Positions 1 through 6,646 of a DNA stretch of 14,855 nt are shown piece by piece. Under the pieces are notes generated by a model. The model was not told where the DNA came from. It saw only the letters and a program-made list of their open reading frames with translations, and ran no database searches. The translations under genes and the position numbers were made by a program. This stretch comes from Chitinophagaceae bacterium UBA5175 (GTDB lineage Bacteria; Bacteroidota; Bacteroidia; Chitinophagales; Chitinophagaceae). Within the stretch, counting starts at the first letter, position 1; the number at the start of each line of letters is the position of its first letter. Where the stretch lies: NCBI GenBank assembly GCA_002413325.1, contig DHWT01000305.1:5777-20631 (forward strand), written 5' to 3'.

Positions 1-1053
1 ATAGAAGATGTCGGGATCATCCATGCGCTGAACAGGTCGGCGAATGCTGTTTCGTTGCATATCCCCTGGGATATTCCGGAGCATGCACCTGCAATTAAAA
101 AACTCGCTGCCGGGTACGGATTGCATTTCGATGCGGTGAACTCCAATACATTTCAGGATCAGCCGGGTCAGCAGCACAGTTATAAATTCGGTTCACTGCA
201 TCATGTGGATAAAGAAGTCAGGAAACAGGCCATCGCGCACAATATCGAGGTAATAAAATATGGTGTTGAACTGGGGTCTAAGGCATTATCTGTCTGGCTT
301 TCGGATGGATCCAATTTTCCAGGACAGCTGAATTTCAGAACGGCCTTTCAGAATACGCTCGAATCCCTTCAGGAAATTTACCAGGCTTTACCTGCAGACT
401 GGAAACTCTGGATAGAATATAAACCCTATGAACCGAATTTTTATTCCACGACCATTGGCGACTGGGGTCAGTCTTATTTACTGGCCTCGGAACTCGGTGA
501 CCGGGCGGGCACCCTGGTTGACCTGGGTCATCATTTGCAGGGAACCAATATTGAACAAATCGTTTCAATCCTTTTAATGAAAGGCAGACTGGCGGGCTTT
601 CATTTTAACGACTCAAAATACGGGGATGATGACCTCACCGTAGGCAGCATCAATCCCTATCAGTTGTTTTTGATATTTGGCGAACTGGTGGAAGGCATGG
701 ATGCAAGGGGAATGAACCATGCCCGGGATCTGGGATGGATGATTGATGCTTCCCACAATGTGAAAGATCCGATAGAGGATTTAATGCAGTCGGTGGAAGC
801 CATAAAAATCGCCTATGCGCAGGCATTACTCATCGACAGAAAAGCACTGGTAAATGCCCAGCAGCATCATGACGTTGCCCTGGCGCAGGAGATTTTACAG
901 CAGGCCTACCGCACGGATGTCCGCCCCCTGCTGGCGGAATCCAGGTTCAGGTCAGGTGGTGCTATTCAACCCCTGACTGCTTTCCGGAGTCTGCAGGTTC
1001 GGAAAAACCTGATCAGGGAAAGAGGTCTCACGTCGGTGGCAACCGGATTATGA
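1..1053 (+). CDS. rhaI: L-rhamnose isomerase, RhaI (Pseudomonas stutzeri L-RhI) type, 5' end outside window
   Basis: The enzyme interconverts L-rhamnose and L-rhamnulose, the first step of cytoplasmic rhamnose catabolism. The frame is open from base 1, so the start lies left of the window; 350 residues are present, and I estimate about 80 are missing. It is a xylose-isomerase-like TIM barrel. Spacing matches the metal and catalytic residues I recall for P. stutzeri L-RhI (E219, D254, H257, H281, D289, D291, D327). Numbered from base 1 these are E139 in EYKPYEP, D174 and H177 in VDLGHH, H201 in GFHFNDSKYGDDD with D209 and D211, and D249 in MIDASHN. The C-terminus with TDVRPLLAE and VATGL is also typical. 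It converges on a GntR-type regulator 43 bp downstream. Related sugars such as L-lyxose can be side substrates in this family, but the rhamnose assignment is firm. Confidence 0.93.
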   Translation: MEDVGIIHALNRSANAVSLHIPWDIPEHAPAIKKLAAGYGLHFDAVNSNTFQDQPGQQHSYKFGSLHHVDKEVRKQAIAHNIEVIKYGVELGSKALSVWLSDGSNFPGQLNFRTAFQNTLESLQEIYQALPADWKLWIEYKPYEPNFYSTTIGDWGQSYLLASELGDRAGTLVDLGHHLQGTNIEQIVSILLMKGRLAGFHFNDSKYGDDDLTVGSINPYQLFLIFGELVEGMDARGMNHARDLGWMIDASHNVKDPIEDLMQSVEAIKIAYAQALLIDRKALVNAQQHHDVALAQEILQQAYRTDVRPLLAESRFRSGGAIQPLTAFRSLQVRKNLIRERGLTSVATGL

Positions 1054-1096
1054 GTGCCCGGCCCCTGGGGCTTCAGCCAATTCGGTGATATCATTT

Positions 1097-2122
1097 CTAT
1101 AAAGAGTTGCGAAGCGTGACCCGGAAGGGGATTTCTATAAATTCATGCATGTCCGATAATACCAGCTCTGCCGCTTTTTCACCCATCATTTTAAAGTCCG
1201 TGGAAATCGTGGTGATTCCGTCGAGGATTATTTTTTTCAAAGGAGTTTCGTTGTAGGAAATAACGCCGATCTGGTCTCCGATTTTTAATTCCTGGCTGAT
1301 CGCCTTTTCCACCAGTTCCACCAGATCGTCTTCCATCAGACTGATATAGACGGTTCCCGCCACCAGTTCTTCCGTCGTTAATTCATGCACCACTTCATAT
1401 CCAAAAGCATATTGCCTGCAGAAATCTTTGAATCCTTTCAGAATATCCTTTGTGTGATAAGTTGTTTCGGGGAAGATGATTTTGATCGTATGATACCTGC
1501 TCAGCTTCTGAACCAGGGTTTCCAGGGCGGAGTAAATATCTTTTTCGAAATTCTCATACACTGCGGAGAAGCGGCCGGTTACCCCCGATACCAGCTTATC
1601 CATTAAAATCAGTTTGTCTTTCGGGATCTGGTTGATCACCTCGTGAGCCATCGCTGTATTTTCCAGGAAATGCGGTATGATGACAAACTTTGAATAATTG
1701 TCAATATGCTCTGAAATGAGTTTCCTGAAAATGGTAAAATCATTATTATAAATATAAAAATCGATAGCCCCCCGGTTTCCCAGGGTCGCGGCAAAAGCAT
1801 CATAGATAATTTTCTTATGACTGCTTAATTTGTTGAACAGCAGCAAAATTTTTACCGGCCTGTTGAAATGCACGTCGGCAATGAAATAGCCTTTGCCCGG
1901 AACGGATTTCACGATCCCCATTCTCTTTAATTCATTATAAACCCTTTCGATGGTATTCCGGGATGTTTCCAGGGCGATGCTGAAATCATTGATGGAAGGA
2001 AGGATATCATCCTTTTCAATCTTACCCGCTTCGATACCCCTCAGCAGGGAATTGATGAGTTGCACGTATTTAGGCGTAATGGAATATTCGTCGAATTCAA
2101 TGACTTTTAGAAAATTCTTCAT
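1097..2122 (-). CDS. GntR-family transcriptional regulator with periplasmic-binding-protein-like effector domain
   Basis: This is a 341-residue sugar-responsive DNA-binding regulator. Residues 13-83 form a GntR winged helix-turn-helix; the core reads LPSINDFSIALETSRNTIER, followed by the wing GIVKSVPGKGYFI. Residues 90-341 resemble the LacI/periplasmic-binding-protein fold used by AraR-type regulators to bind sugars. It is cytoplasmic, with no signal or membrane segment. The ATG at 2122 has AAGG a few bases upstream. It converges on the rhamnose isomerase gene, so I infer that rhamnose or a pathway intermediate is its ligand; the sequence itself does not prove this. A perfect inverted repeat lies directly before the start codon, which suggests autoregulation. 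The family call is secure, the ligand is not. Confidence 0.85.
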   Translation of the reverse strand: MKNFLKVIEFDEYSITPKYVQLINSLLRGIEAGKIEKDDILPSINDFSIALETSRNTIERVYNELKRMGIVKSVPGKGYFIADVHFNRPVKILLLFNKLSSHKKIIYDAFAATLGNRGAIDFYIYNNDFTIFRKLISEHIDNYSKFVIIPHFLENTAMAHEVINQIPKDKLILMDKLVSGVTGRFSAVYENFEKDIYSALETLVQKLSRYHTIKIIFPETTYHTKDILKGFKDFCRQYAFGYEVVHELTTEELVAGTVYISLMEDDLVELVEKAISQELKIGDQIGVISYNETPLKKIILDGITTISTDFKMMGEKAAELVLSDMHEFIEIPFRVTLRNSL

Positions 2123-2124
2123 GA

Positions 2125-2174
2125 CAGACCTTGCGGTCTGCTAATGTAAGACAGTTCAGGACAGTTAATTCCTG
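2125..2174 (-). promoter_or_regulatory. Candidate operator/promoter region of the GntR regulator
   Basis: CAGACC-TTGC-GGTCTG (2125-2140) is a perfect 6-bp inverted repeat lying 2 bp from the regulator's ATG and overlapping its ribosome-binding site. Further out, CAGGA (2157-2161) and TCCTG (2170-2174) form a second inverted pair, and ACAGTT occurs twice (2151, 2161). On the minus strand TACATTAG (2148-2141) matches the -7 consensus TAnnTTTG at all but one fixed position. I read this as a likely self-regulatory region. Which repeat, if any, is the operator is unknown. Confidence 0.4.
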
Positions 2175-2221
2175 TTTATCGGCTAAGTTTAAGTCCTGGA
2201 AATTCAGCAGGAAATAATAGA

Positions 2222-2504
2222 ATGCCAACGGTTCACTTCAACCATCAAAGTCATATGGAAAACAGATTGCGCAGATCCCCATCCCTGGTAAGCTTATTCT
2301 TTTTCGCATCCGCTTTCTTTCTGTTGCCGGGATCTGAGCTTCCAGAAAAACCGGGGCGCCCCGACAGCTATCAGAATAAGCGGTCTGGGTTCATGGACAG
2401 ATAATACGGATCCCGGAATAAAATATTTCTCCGGAACGGGCACTTATACCAGGACCTGTACGATCCGCCCGGAACACACAATATTCATTTTACTTACGCG
2501 TTGA
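2222..2504 (+). pseudogene. Decayed secreted glycosidase, GH106 alpha-L-rhamnosidase-like remnant
   Basis: An ATG at 2222, 8 bp after AGGAAA, opens a frame with a signal peptide (hydrophobic stretch LVSLFFFASAFFLL) that stops at 2404. A different frame, open across 2364-2501 and ending with TGA at 2502-2504, encodes GSWTDNTDPGIKYFSGTGTY. From memory, this matches the segment of GH106-type (or GH2-like) glycosidases of the form SWT-x-NxDPGIKYFSGTATY. A real gene of this class is far longer. The piece therefore looks like a signal peptide joined by an internal deletion and frameshift to a scrap of the C-terminal region, then cut off. A rhamnosidase relic beside rhamnose isomerase makes biological sense. 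The exact glycosidase family is uncertain. Confidence 0.5.
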
Positions 2505-2550
2505 ATGGCCTGTCACTCCGTAATGATTGTCTTCGGTATTGACTTTAAAA

Positions 2551-2636
2551 CCCATCAGGATTGACCCCCTCATATCGGCATCATTTAAAACTAGATTTGT
2601 GTGGGGAATGGGGTCAGGGCTTCCGGGATTTCCAAT
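2551..2636 (+). repeat. 86-bp repeat, left copy of an inverted pair
   Basis: This segment matches the reverse complement of 4450-4535 at 78 of 86 positions by my hand alignment, without gaps. Inside it TGACCCC (2562-2568) and GGGGTCA (2610-2616) form an inverted pair around 41 bp, and both are conserved in the other copy. It starts 46 bp after the glycosidase remnant ends. Confidence 0.85.
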
Positions 2637-2873
2637 CCTGTTACCATTCTGATATTTGGATGAGTATTCCCATTTTGAGATCATTCTTGCGAATTCTGAA
2701 AACCTCCTTTCAAAAAAATGCGGCTAAAATAATTCTGCCGGCCTGCCTGGGTTCCTTATTGTCAACGGCTTGTCGGGCATGGATTAGATTGACCAGCTTC
2801 TGGCGCGTACAATCTGTTACATGGCAGTATTGTTGCAACCCCTTATGTTCGGAAAAGATGAAGTGCCTATTTA
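2637..2873. other. Non-coding stretch between left repeat and T9SS protein gene
   Basis: I find no convincing gene in these 237 bases: plus-strand open frames here have neither plausible composition nor a start signal. TATGTTCG at 2844-2851 is one base off the -7 consensus TAnnTTTG and could serve the following gene, but no TTTG lies at the expected distance upstream. Confidence 0.4.
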
Positions 2874-3827
2874 TTGAACAAATTTATCCCTGTGAAAAAG
2901 ATTACCTGTGTAGCCCTGTTGTTGATTAGCATGTACGCAACAGCAGGCTCCTGCACTGCCAACGGAACCGGAAACTGGGAAACGCCTGGCACCTGGAGTT
3001 GCGGACATGTTCCCGGTGCAGGCGATGATGCGACGATTGGCGCTGGAATTACAGTTACTGTGAATGTCAATAACCTGGCTACTATTGGCAACCTCGATAT
3101 TTTTGGAACACTGCAGTTTACGAATGGCGCAAAATTAAATCTGGCAGCGGCCTCTGTAGTCAATATTTATTCAGGTGGTAGTATCACCGGGGGCAATGGC
3201 GGGGCCAAGCTTGTATTTCCTTCCGCTTCGTATGCGGGCCCATTTTCTACAACCGGTCCATTCTTTTTTAGTAACGGCGGATCAGGTACGGGTTTATTGC
3301 CATTGACTTTGGCTTCTTTTTATGGTTCACAGCAAAATCAGGAGGTCGTTCTTTGCTGGAGAACAGAAAATGAAGGGAATATTATTTCTTTTGAAATCGA
3401 ATCGGGAAGAAACGGGAATTCCGACTGGCAGGCCTTAGAAATGATTCCTTCGATGGCAACCAATGAGAGTGGTTATTCATATACTTTCATCGATCACACC
3501 AAAATGAACGGAGACCGGTTTTATCGTCTGAAGATCTTTTACAAGGACGGCAAATATGTTTACAGCAAAACCTTGTGTGTTACTTCCGGTCAGACGGGGA
3601 CACTCTCTATTACGCCTACACTTGTATATAGTTCATTGAATGTCATTTTGCCGGCATTGGGCCCGGCGCAGGTTTCGATTTTCAATACTTCCGGCCAGCT
3701 GGTTAAAACATTGATCTCCGGAACTGAAGTATTCAACATCGATGTTTCATTGTTGAAAAGGGGTGAATATTTCTTAAGTGTTTCTCAGGGAAAGAACTTC
3801 CACACCACAAAATTTTTCAAACAGTAA
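2874..3827 (+). CDS. Secreted protein with G8-like beta domain and T9SS type A sorting tail
   Basis: This is a 317-residue exported protein. Residues 1-25 are a signal peptide (KKITCVALLLISMYATAGS). Residues 30-110 form a repetitive beta region with GNWETPGTWSCGHVPGAGDD, similar to the G8-like start of many Chitinophagaceae surface proteins. A fibronectin-like stretch at about 142-235 (VVLCWRTENEGNIISFEIE through GDRFYRLKIFYKDGKY) follows. Residues 245-317 are a Por-type C-terminal domain (AQVSIFNTSGQLVKTL, then GEYFLSV and a final TTKFFKQ), which directs export and anchoring by the type IX system. There is no ATG: TTG at 2874 and GTG at 2892 are both possible starts, with no clear ribosome-binding site. 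It is bracketed by the 86-bp inverted repeats, and its stop lies 1 bp from that of the opposing gene. The partner or substrate is unknown. Confidence 0.8.
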   Translation: MNKFIPVKKITCVALLLISMYATAGSCTANGTGNWETPGTWSCGHVPGAGDDATIGAGITVTVNVNNLATIGNLDIFGTLQFTNGAKLNLAAASVVNIYSGGSITGGNGGAKLVFPSASYAGPFSTTGPFFFSNGGSGTGLLPLTLASFYGSQQNQEVVLCWRTENEGNIISFEIESGRNGNSDWQALEMIPSMATNESGYSYTFIDHTKMNGDRFYRLKIFYKDGKYVYSKTLCVTSGQTGTLSITPTLVYSSLNVILPALGPAQVSIFNTSGQLVKTLISGTEVFNIDVSLLKRGEYFLSVSQGKNFHTTKFFKQ

Positions 3828-3828
3828 A

Positions 3829-4485
3829 TCATTTCAAATCCACAAAGCACCAGTTGGTGTAATACGTCTTTCTTGCATTGAAACCTGATCCCTCTTTACC
3901 AATTGGAAAGATGATTGAGGAAGTTGAAGTGGGTATGGTGTTACCCAGATAATCAGTATACCTGGAACCCGTACTGTTATCAATTTCTTTCCGGTATTCC
4001 AATTTTTTGTCTTTATTGATCAGGGCTTCTGCCAGTACGATATCTTTTGGCGAAGTCGTTTCGGCAATTTTATCATTTTCTCCTTTCGCCATATCTTTCT
4101 TGCCGTCATTATATATGATTATAATGTCATCTCCCGATTTTGCGGCGGTAAATCCTGCATAAGAAATCGAAAAATCGGGGGCGCTGACTACTTTAATTGC
4201 ACCCGATCCGCTGTTTTGCCCCATTGAAAATGTAAGATTCCTGGGAACTAAGGCATACTCGAATGTTCTTCCGTTTTTGTTGGGGAAAAATGCAAATACA
4301 GGCCCGGTTTCAGCAGTGGTCGTTGATACCATATGCGTCTGATTGTTCATGTTAGGAGCCGGTTCCCTGGTCGATATGCTTACATATTGTGGACTTCCAA
4401 GCACTGCAAGGGTTCCATTGTCCAGTTCAATAAGACGTGGTCTGAAATTATTGGAAATCCCAGCAGCCTTGACCCCATTCCCCAC
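3829..4485 (-). pseudogene. 3' portion of an unrecognised gene, truncated at the right-hand repeat
   Basis: About 218 codons read well as protein (segments such as RLIELDNGTLAVLGSPQYVS and GDDIIIIYNDGKKDM), and the composition suits a beta-rich surface protein. However, the frame has no proper beginning. The only start candidate is a GTG at 4485, with an in-frame stop three codons further upstream, and both lie inside the 86-bp repeat. There is no signal peptide, though such a protein would be expected to be exported. I infer that the 5' part of a longer gene was lost when the repeat-bounded junction formed. The alternating strands and the alternation of N/G/D-rich turns suggest the C-terminal end of a propeller-like protein, but I do not recognise the family. 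Confidence 0.5.
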
Positions 4486-4535
4486 ACAAATTTAGCATTA
4501 ATTGATGCCGATGTGAGGGGGTCAATCCTGATGGG
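4450..4535 (-). repeat. 86-bp repeat, right copy of an inverted pair
   Basis: This is the reverse-complement partner of 2551-2636, with 8 mismatches in 86 positions. The internal TGACCCC (4470-4476) and GGGGTCA (4518-4524) are preserved at the same 41-bp spacing. The truncated minus-strand gene begins inside this copy. Confidence 0.85.
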
Positions 4536-4701
4536 ATTTACAAAAGTGCCAAAAAATCGCAAAAAGTCAAAACTGCGCTTTATGTCTGGAGTCCAAATGG
4601 TGATTATCTATTGACCTGACGGATACTGTTTGGGGATAAAACATTTTTTTCTTCAGCTGCATACTTAAAATGCCGGCTTTACGTTGTTCCCGAAAGCCCA
4701 G

Positions 4702-5430
4702 ATGGCTAAACGATTAAAGCATAATATAATAACCGGCAATGATCCTGGCCTCAGGATGTGTTTTTATTATTCTCCTCATTTTGAGCTGAATATATGGCGC
4801 CGGGGGTCTTCGCTTACCGGTGAGCGAACCAAAAAGGACCCCGCCTTCAAAGGGTTTCGCCAAAGCAGCAGCCGGTTGAAGCAAGCTTCCCCCATCGCGG
4901 CTTCGCTATACAAAATGGTGCCCGAAAAGGTAAAACAGTACGCTCTCTATAGAACATTAACGGGTAGAGCGATCAAAATGCTCAAAGAAGGAATGGAAGC
5001 ATCTGTTATTAAAGAAATCCTGAAGAAAGAATATATTGACCCGCTCCTGGATGTACCGAAGAAATCCGAAAACAGAACCGTTGAGGAATCTTTGACAAGA
5101 AACCACGTAAATGGAATGATTGAATTCACCTCCTATCCTCAAATCCCTTCATCCGTCAGAAAAATTAAAAGAACCCGCTGCGCCCTTTTGATTCAGGAAA
5201 TAACAAAAAGCCAGTCAGCATACGAATATTTTTCATCCCCTGGTTCAGATCTTCTTCAACAAACCGGCAGAAAGGTTTCAGGTTCTCCATCTGATGAACC
5301 GGGAATTCCGGATATACCGAAGCGGCGAATCAAAACCACCAGCGGCCTGATTTATCTTGGCCGTCTTCCCGAATGCAAAAAATTAAAAATCTGGTTGCGG
5401 CCGGTTGATTCTTTGGGCCATGCTCAATAA
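4702..5430 (+). CDS. Conserved hypothetical Bacteroidota protein
   Basis: I choose the ATG at 4702 (242 residues) over the in-frame TTG at 4684; neither has a clear ribosome-binding site. There is no signal peptide or membrane segment, so the protein is probably cytoplasmic. Its most characteristic part is about residues 40-110, with SSLTGERTKKDPAFKGFRQS, then RLKQASPIAASLYKMVPEKV and YALYRTLTGRAIKMLKEGM. I recall this pattern from small uncharacterised proteins widespread in Sphingobacteriia and Chitinophagia, of no known function. The basic, helix-rich middle could bind nucleic acid, but that is only a guess. The C-terminal third (from about 140) is less typical. The stop is followed by a stem-loop at 5443-5462. 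The gene is isolated, with non-coding DNA on both sides. Confidence 0.65.
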   Translation: MAKRLKHNIITGNDPGLRMCFYYSPHFELNIWRRGSSLTGERTKKDPAFKGFRQSSSRLKQASPIAASLYKMVPEKVKQYALYRTLTGRAIKMLKEGMEASVIKEILKKEYIDPLLDVPKKSENRTVEESLTRNHVNGMIEFTSYPQIPSSVRKIKRTRCALLIQEITKSQSAYEYFSSPGSDLLQQTGRKVSGSPSDEPGIPDIPKRRIKTTSGLIYLGRLPECKKLKIWLRPVDSLGHAQ

Positions 5431-5442
5431 TTCAGGCAGTCT

Positions 5443-5462
5443 GCTCTGAAAAAGAACAGAGC
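5443..5462 (+). terminator. Weak stem-loop after the conserved hypothetical gene
   Basis: GCTCTG and CAGAGC pair around an 8-base A-rich loop, 12 bp after the stop at 5430. There is no T-tract, so this is at most a weak or factor-dependent terminator. Confidence 0.3.
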
Positions 5463-5553
5463 GCGTTAACCCTGTTTCATGACCATGATGAGTCTGTCGA
5501 CCCAATTGGGAGGACAAAGAGATGAAAACAGCCCTTTCCGTGGTATAAAAAAG

Positions 5554-5584
5554 TACGCAGATTGCGTATTATTATATATATTTG
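5554..5584 (+). promoter_or_regulatory. higBA promoter with palindromic operator
   Basis: TATATTTG (5577-5584) is an exact -7 element (TAnnTTTG). Eight bases upstream lies the perfect palindrome TACGCA-GAT-TGCGTA (5554-5568), which occupies the space where a -33 box would be. Antitoxins of the HigA type repress their own operon, so this palindrome is a good operator candidate. Initiation near 5590 would leave only about 8 bases before the GTG at 5598. Confidence 0.6.
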
Positions 5585-5597
5585 TAAATAAGCAATT

Positions 5598-5930
5598 GTG
5601 AGAGTTCGTTTGATTTCTAAAAGAACGATTGAGGAATTCAGCCGGCATAATGCTCAAAGTAGGACATCATTCGGGTTGTGGTTAACTGAACTCCGGGTCG
5701 CAGACTGGAATTCGCCTGAAGATATAAAGGATAGCTTTGCATCAGCAGACTTACTGGGTACTGGTTCTGACCGGGTGGTTTTTGATATAGGAGGAAATAA
5801 ATATAGGATGATCTGCCATTACTTTTTCGGTGAAAGGCAGGTGCATCTGTTTATATGCCGGATAGGGACGCATGCGGAATATTCGAAACTCTGTAAAAAC
5901 AAAAAGCAGTATACTGTTAGCGCTTATTAA
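5598..5930 (+). CDS. higB: HigB-family type II toxin (mRNA interferase)
   Basis: This is a 110-residue toxin of the HigB family (Pfam HigB_toxin, RelE-like fold), which cleaves mRNA on the ribosome. Family hallmarks run through the protein: RLISKRTIEEF at the start, LRVADWNSPEDIKDSFASAD, then GSDRVVFDIGGNKYRMICHY and VHLFICRIGTHAEYSKLC, ending with QYTVSAY. The length is normal for the family. The start is GTG at 5598, with no Shine-Dalgarno sequence and a predicted leader of only a few bases. The antitoxin gene follows after 10 bp, giving the toxin-first order that is characteristic of higBA. No damage is visible, so the toxin should be active. Confidence 0.92.
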   Translation: MRVRLISKRTIEEFSRHNAQSRTSFGLWLTELRVADWNSPEDIKDSFASADLLGTGSDRVVFDIGGNKYRMICHYFFGERQVHLFICRIGTHAEYSKLCKNKKQYTVSAY

Positions 5931-5940
5931 AAATAAGGAA

Positions 5941-6390
5941 ATGGAACGCCTCCAATATAAAATCATAAAGAATGTATCTCAATACAAATCCTATTGTAGA
6001 GAACTTGAAGAGTTAGTAACCGACAAAAAGAGGTATAAGGCAAATGAGGATACTATAGACCTGCTTACCTTATTAATTGAAACATGGGATAAGGAACACA
6101 ATACGTTCGCCGATGCAGATCCGGTCGGGCTATTGGCTTATATTATGAACGAACATAAGTTAAAAGCAGTTAATCTGGCTGCAGAGTTGAAAGTTAGTAA
6201 AAGTCTGATATCAGACATTCTGAACTATAGACGTGGGTTTTCCAAAGAAATAATACGCAAGCTGGCTGAAAGATTTAAGCTAACTCAGGAGGCTTTTAAC
6301 CGGCCCTATAAACTTATTTCCCCCAAAAAACCTCAAGTGAAAGACTCCGGGGGCATAAATTCCAGGAAGAAGCTTTCCAGCGTGATCTAA
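5941..6390 (+). CDS. higA: HigA-family antitoxin, helix-turn-helix protein
   Basis: This is a 149-residue antitoxin that neutralises HigB and represses the operon. The N-terminal 65 residues match the HigA pattern of the HigB_toxin-linked type (IIKNVSQYKSYCRELEELV, then DTIDLLTLLIETWDKEHNTF). Residues 74-112 form an XRE-type helix-turn-helix (LKAVNLAAELKVSKSLISDI followed by LNYRRGFSKEIIRKLAERF), and the family motif AFNRPYKL follows at about 118-125. The last 20 residues are a basic tail not needed for the family. The ATG at 5941 lies 10 bp after the toxin stop with AAGGAA directly in front. The frame is open upstream into the toxin gene, but the family start fits 5941. No terminator is visible downstream. 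Confidence 0.92.
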   Translation: MERLQYKIIKNVSQYKSYCRELEELVTDKKRYKANEDTIDLLTLLIETWDKEHNTFADADPVGLLAYIMNEHKLKAVNLAAELKVSKSLISDILNYRRGFSKEIIRKLAERFKLTQEAFNRPYKLISPKKPQVKDSGGINSRKKLSSVI

Positions 6391-6646
6391 TGGATTGCCG
6401 GTCACAAAACGCAGGAGGAAGAAAAAACCGCATCAGTTAAACCCGTGCCACGGTCAAAAAGAATTTTGGGTCACAAACGCAATGAAACAAATGGAACGTA
6501 TGGAATCTGGGCGCACGATCTGAGAGATTTGAGGCTTGAAGAATGTAAAGTGTAAAGAAAAAAAGACGGTTCAATTCTGTTTACGCTCAAAATAGTGAAC
6601 TGATGTACTGTTGCCGTGCTATCTGATATAGTGTTTAACTTCAAGT
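6391..6646. other. Intergenic region between higA and the DUF3298-like gene
   Basis: I see no gene here. GGTCACAAAACGCA (6400-6413) recurs as GGTCACAAACGCA (6469-6481), a direct repeat 69 bp apart that may be chance. On the minus strand a weak 5-bp stem (GTTCA/TGAAC) precedes a run of T residues near 6560-6570 and could act as a poor terminator for the leftward gene. Confidence 0.35.

Noticed and set aside
2490..2684. Minus-strand ORF of 64 codons across the left repeat
   Set aside because: It resembles the plus-strand frame at the right repeat (both read DPIPHTNL and RGSILMGF) only because the DNA is repeated. Substitutions between copies are mostly non-synonymous, so there is no sign of selection on protein.
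2561..2929. Plus-strand ORF of 122 codons before the T9SS protein
   Set aside because: It runs out of the repeat and overlaps the secreted protein gene; the composition is Cys/Trp-rich and unlike a real protein.
4333..4614. Plus-strand ORF antisense to the truncated gene
   Set aside because: It is a shadow of the minus-strand frame on its left and of repeat DNA on its right.
5466..5657. Minus-strand ORF over the higBA promoter
   Set aside because: It lies antisense over the promoter and toxin start, with no recognisable features.
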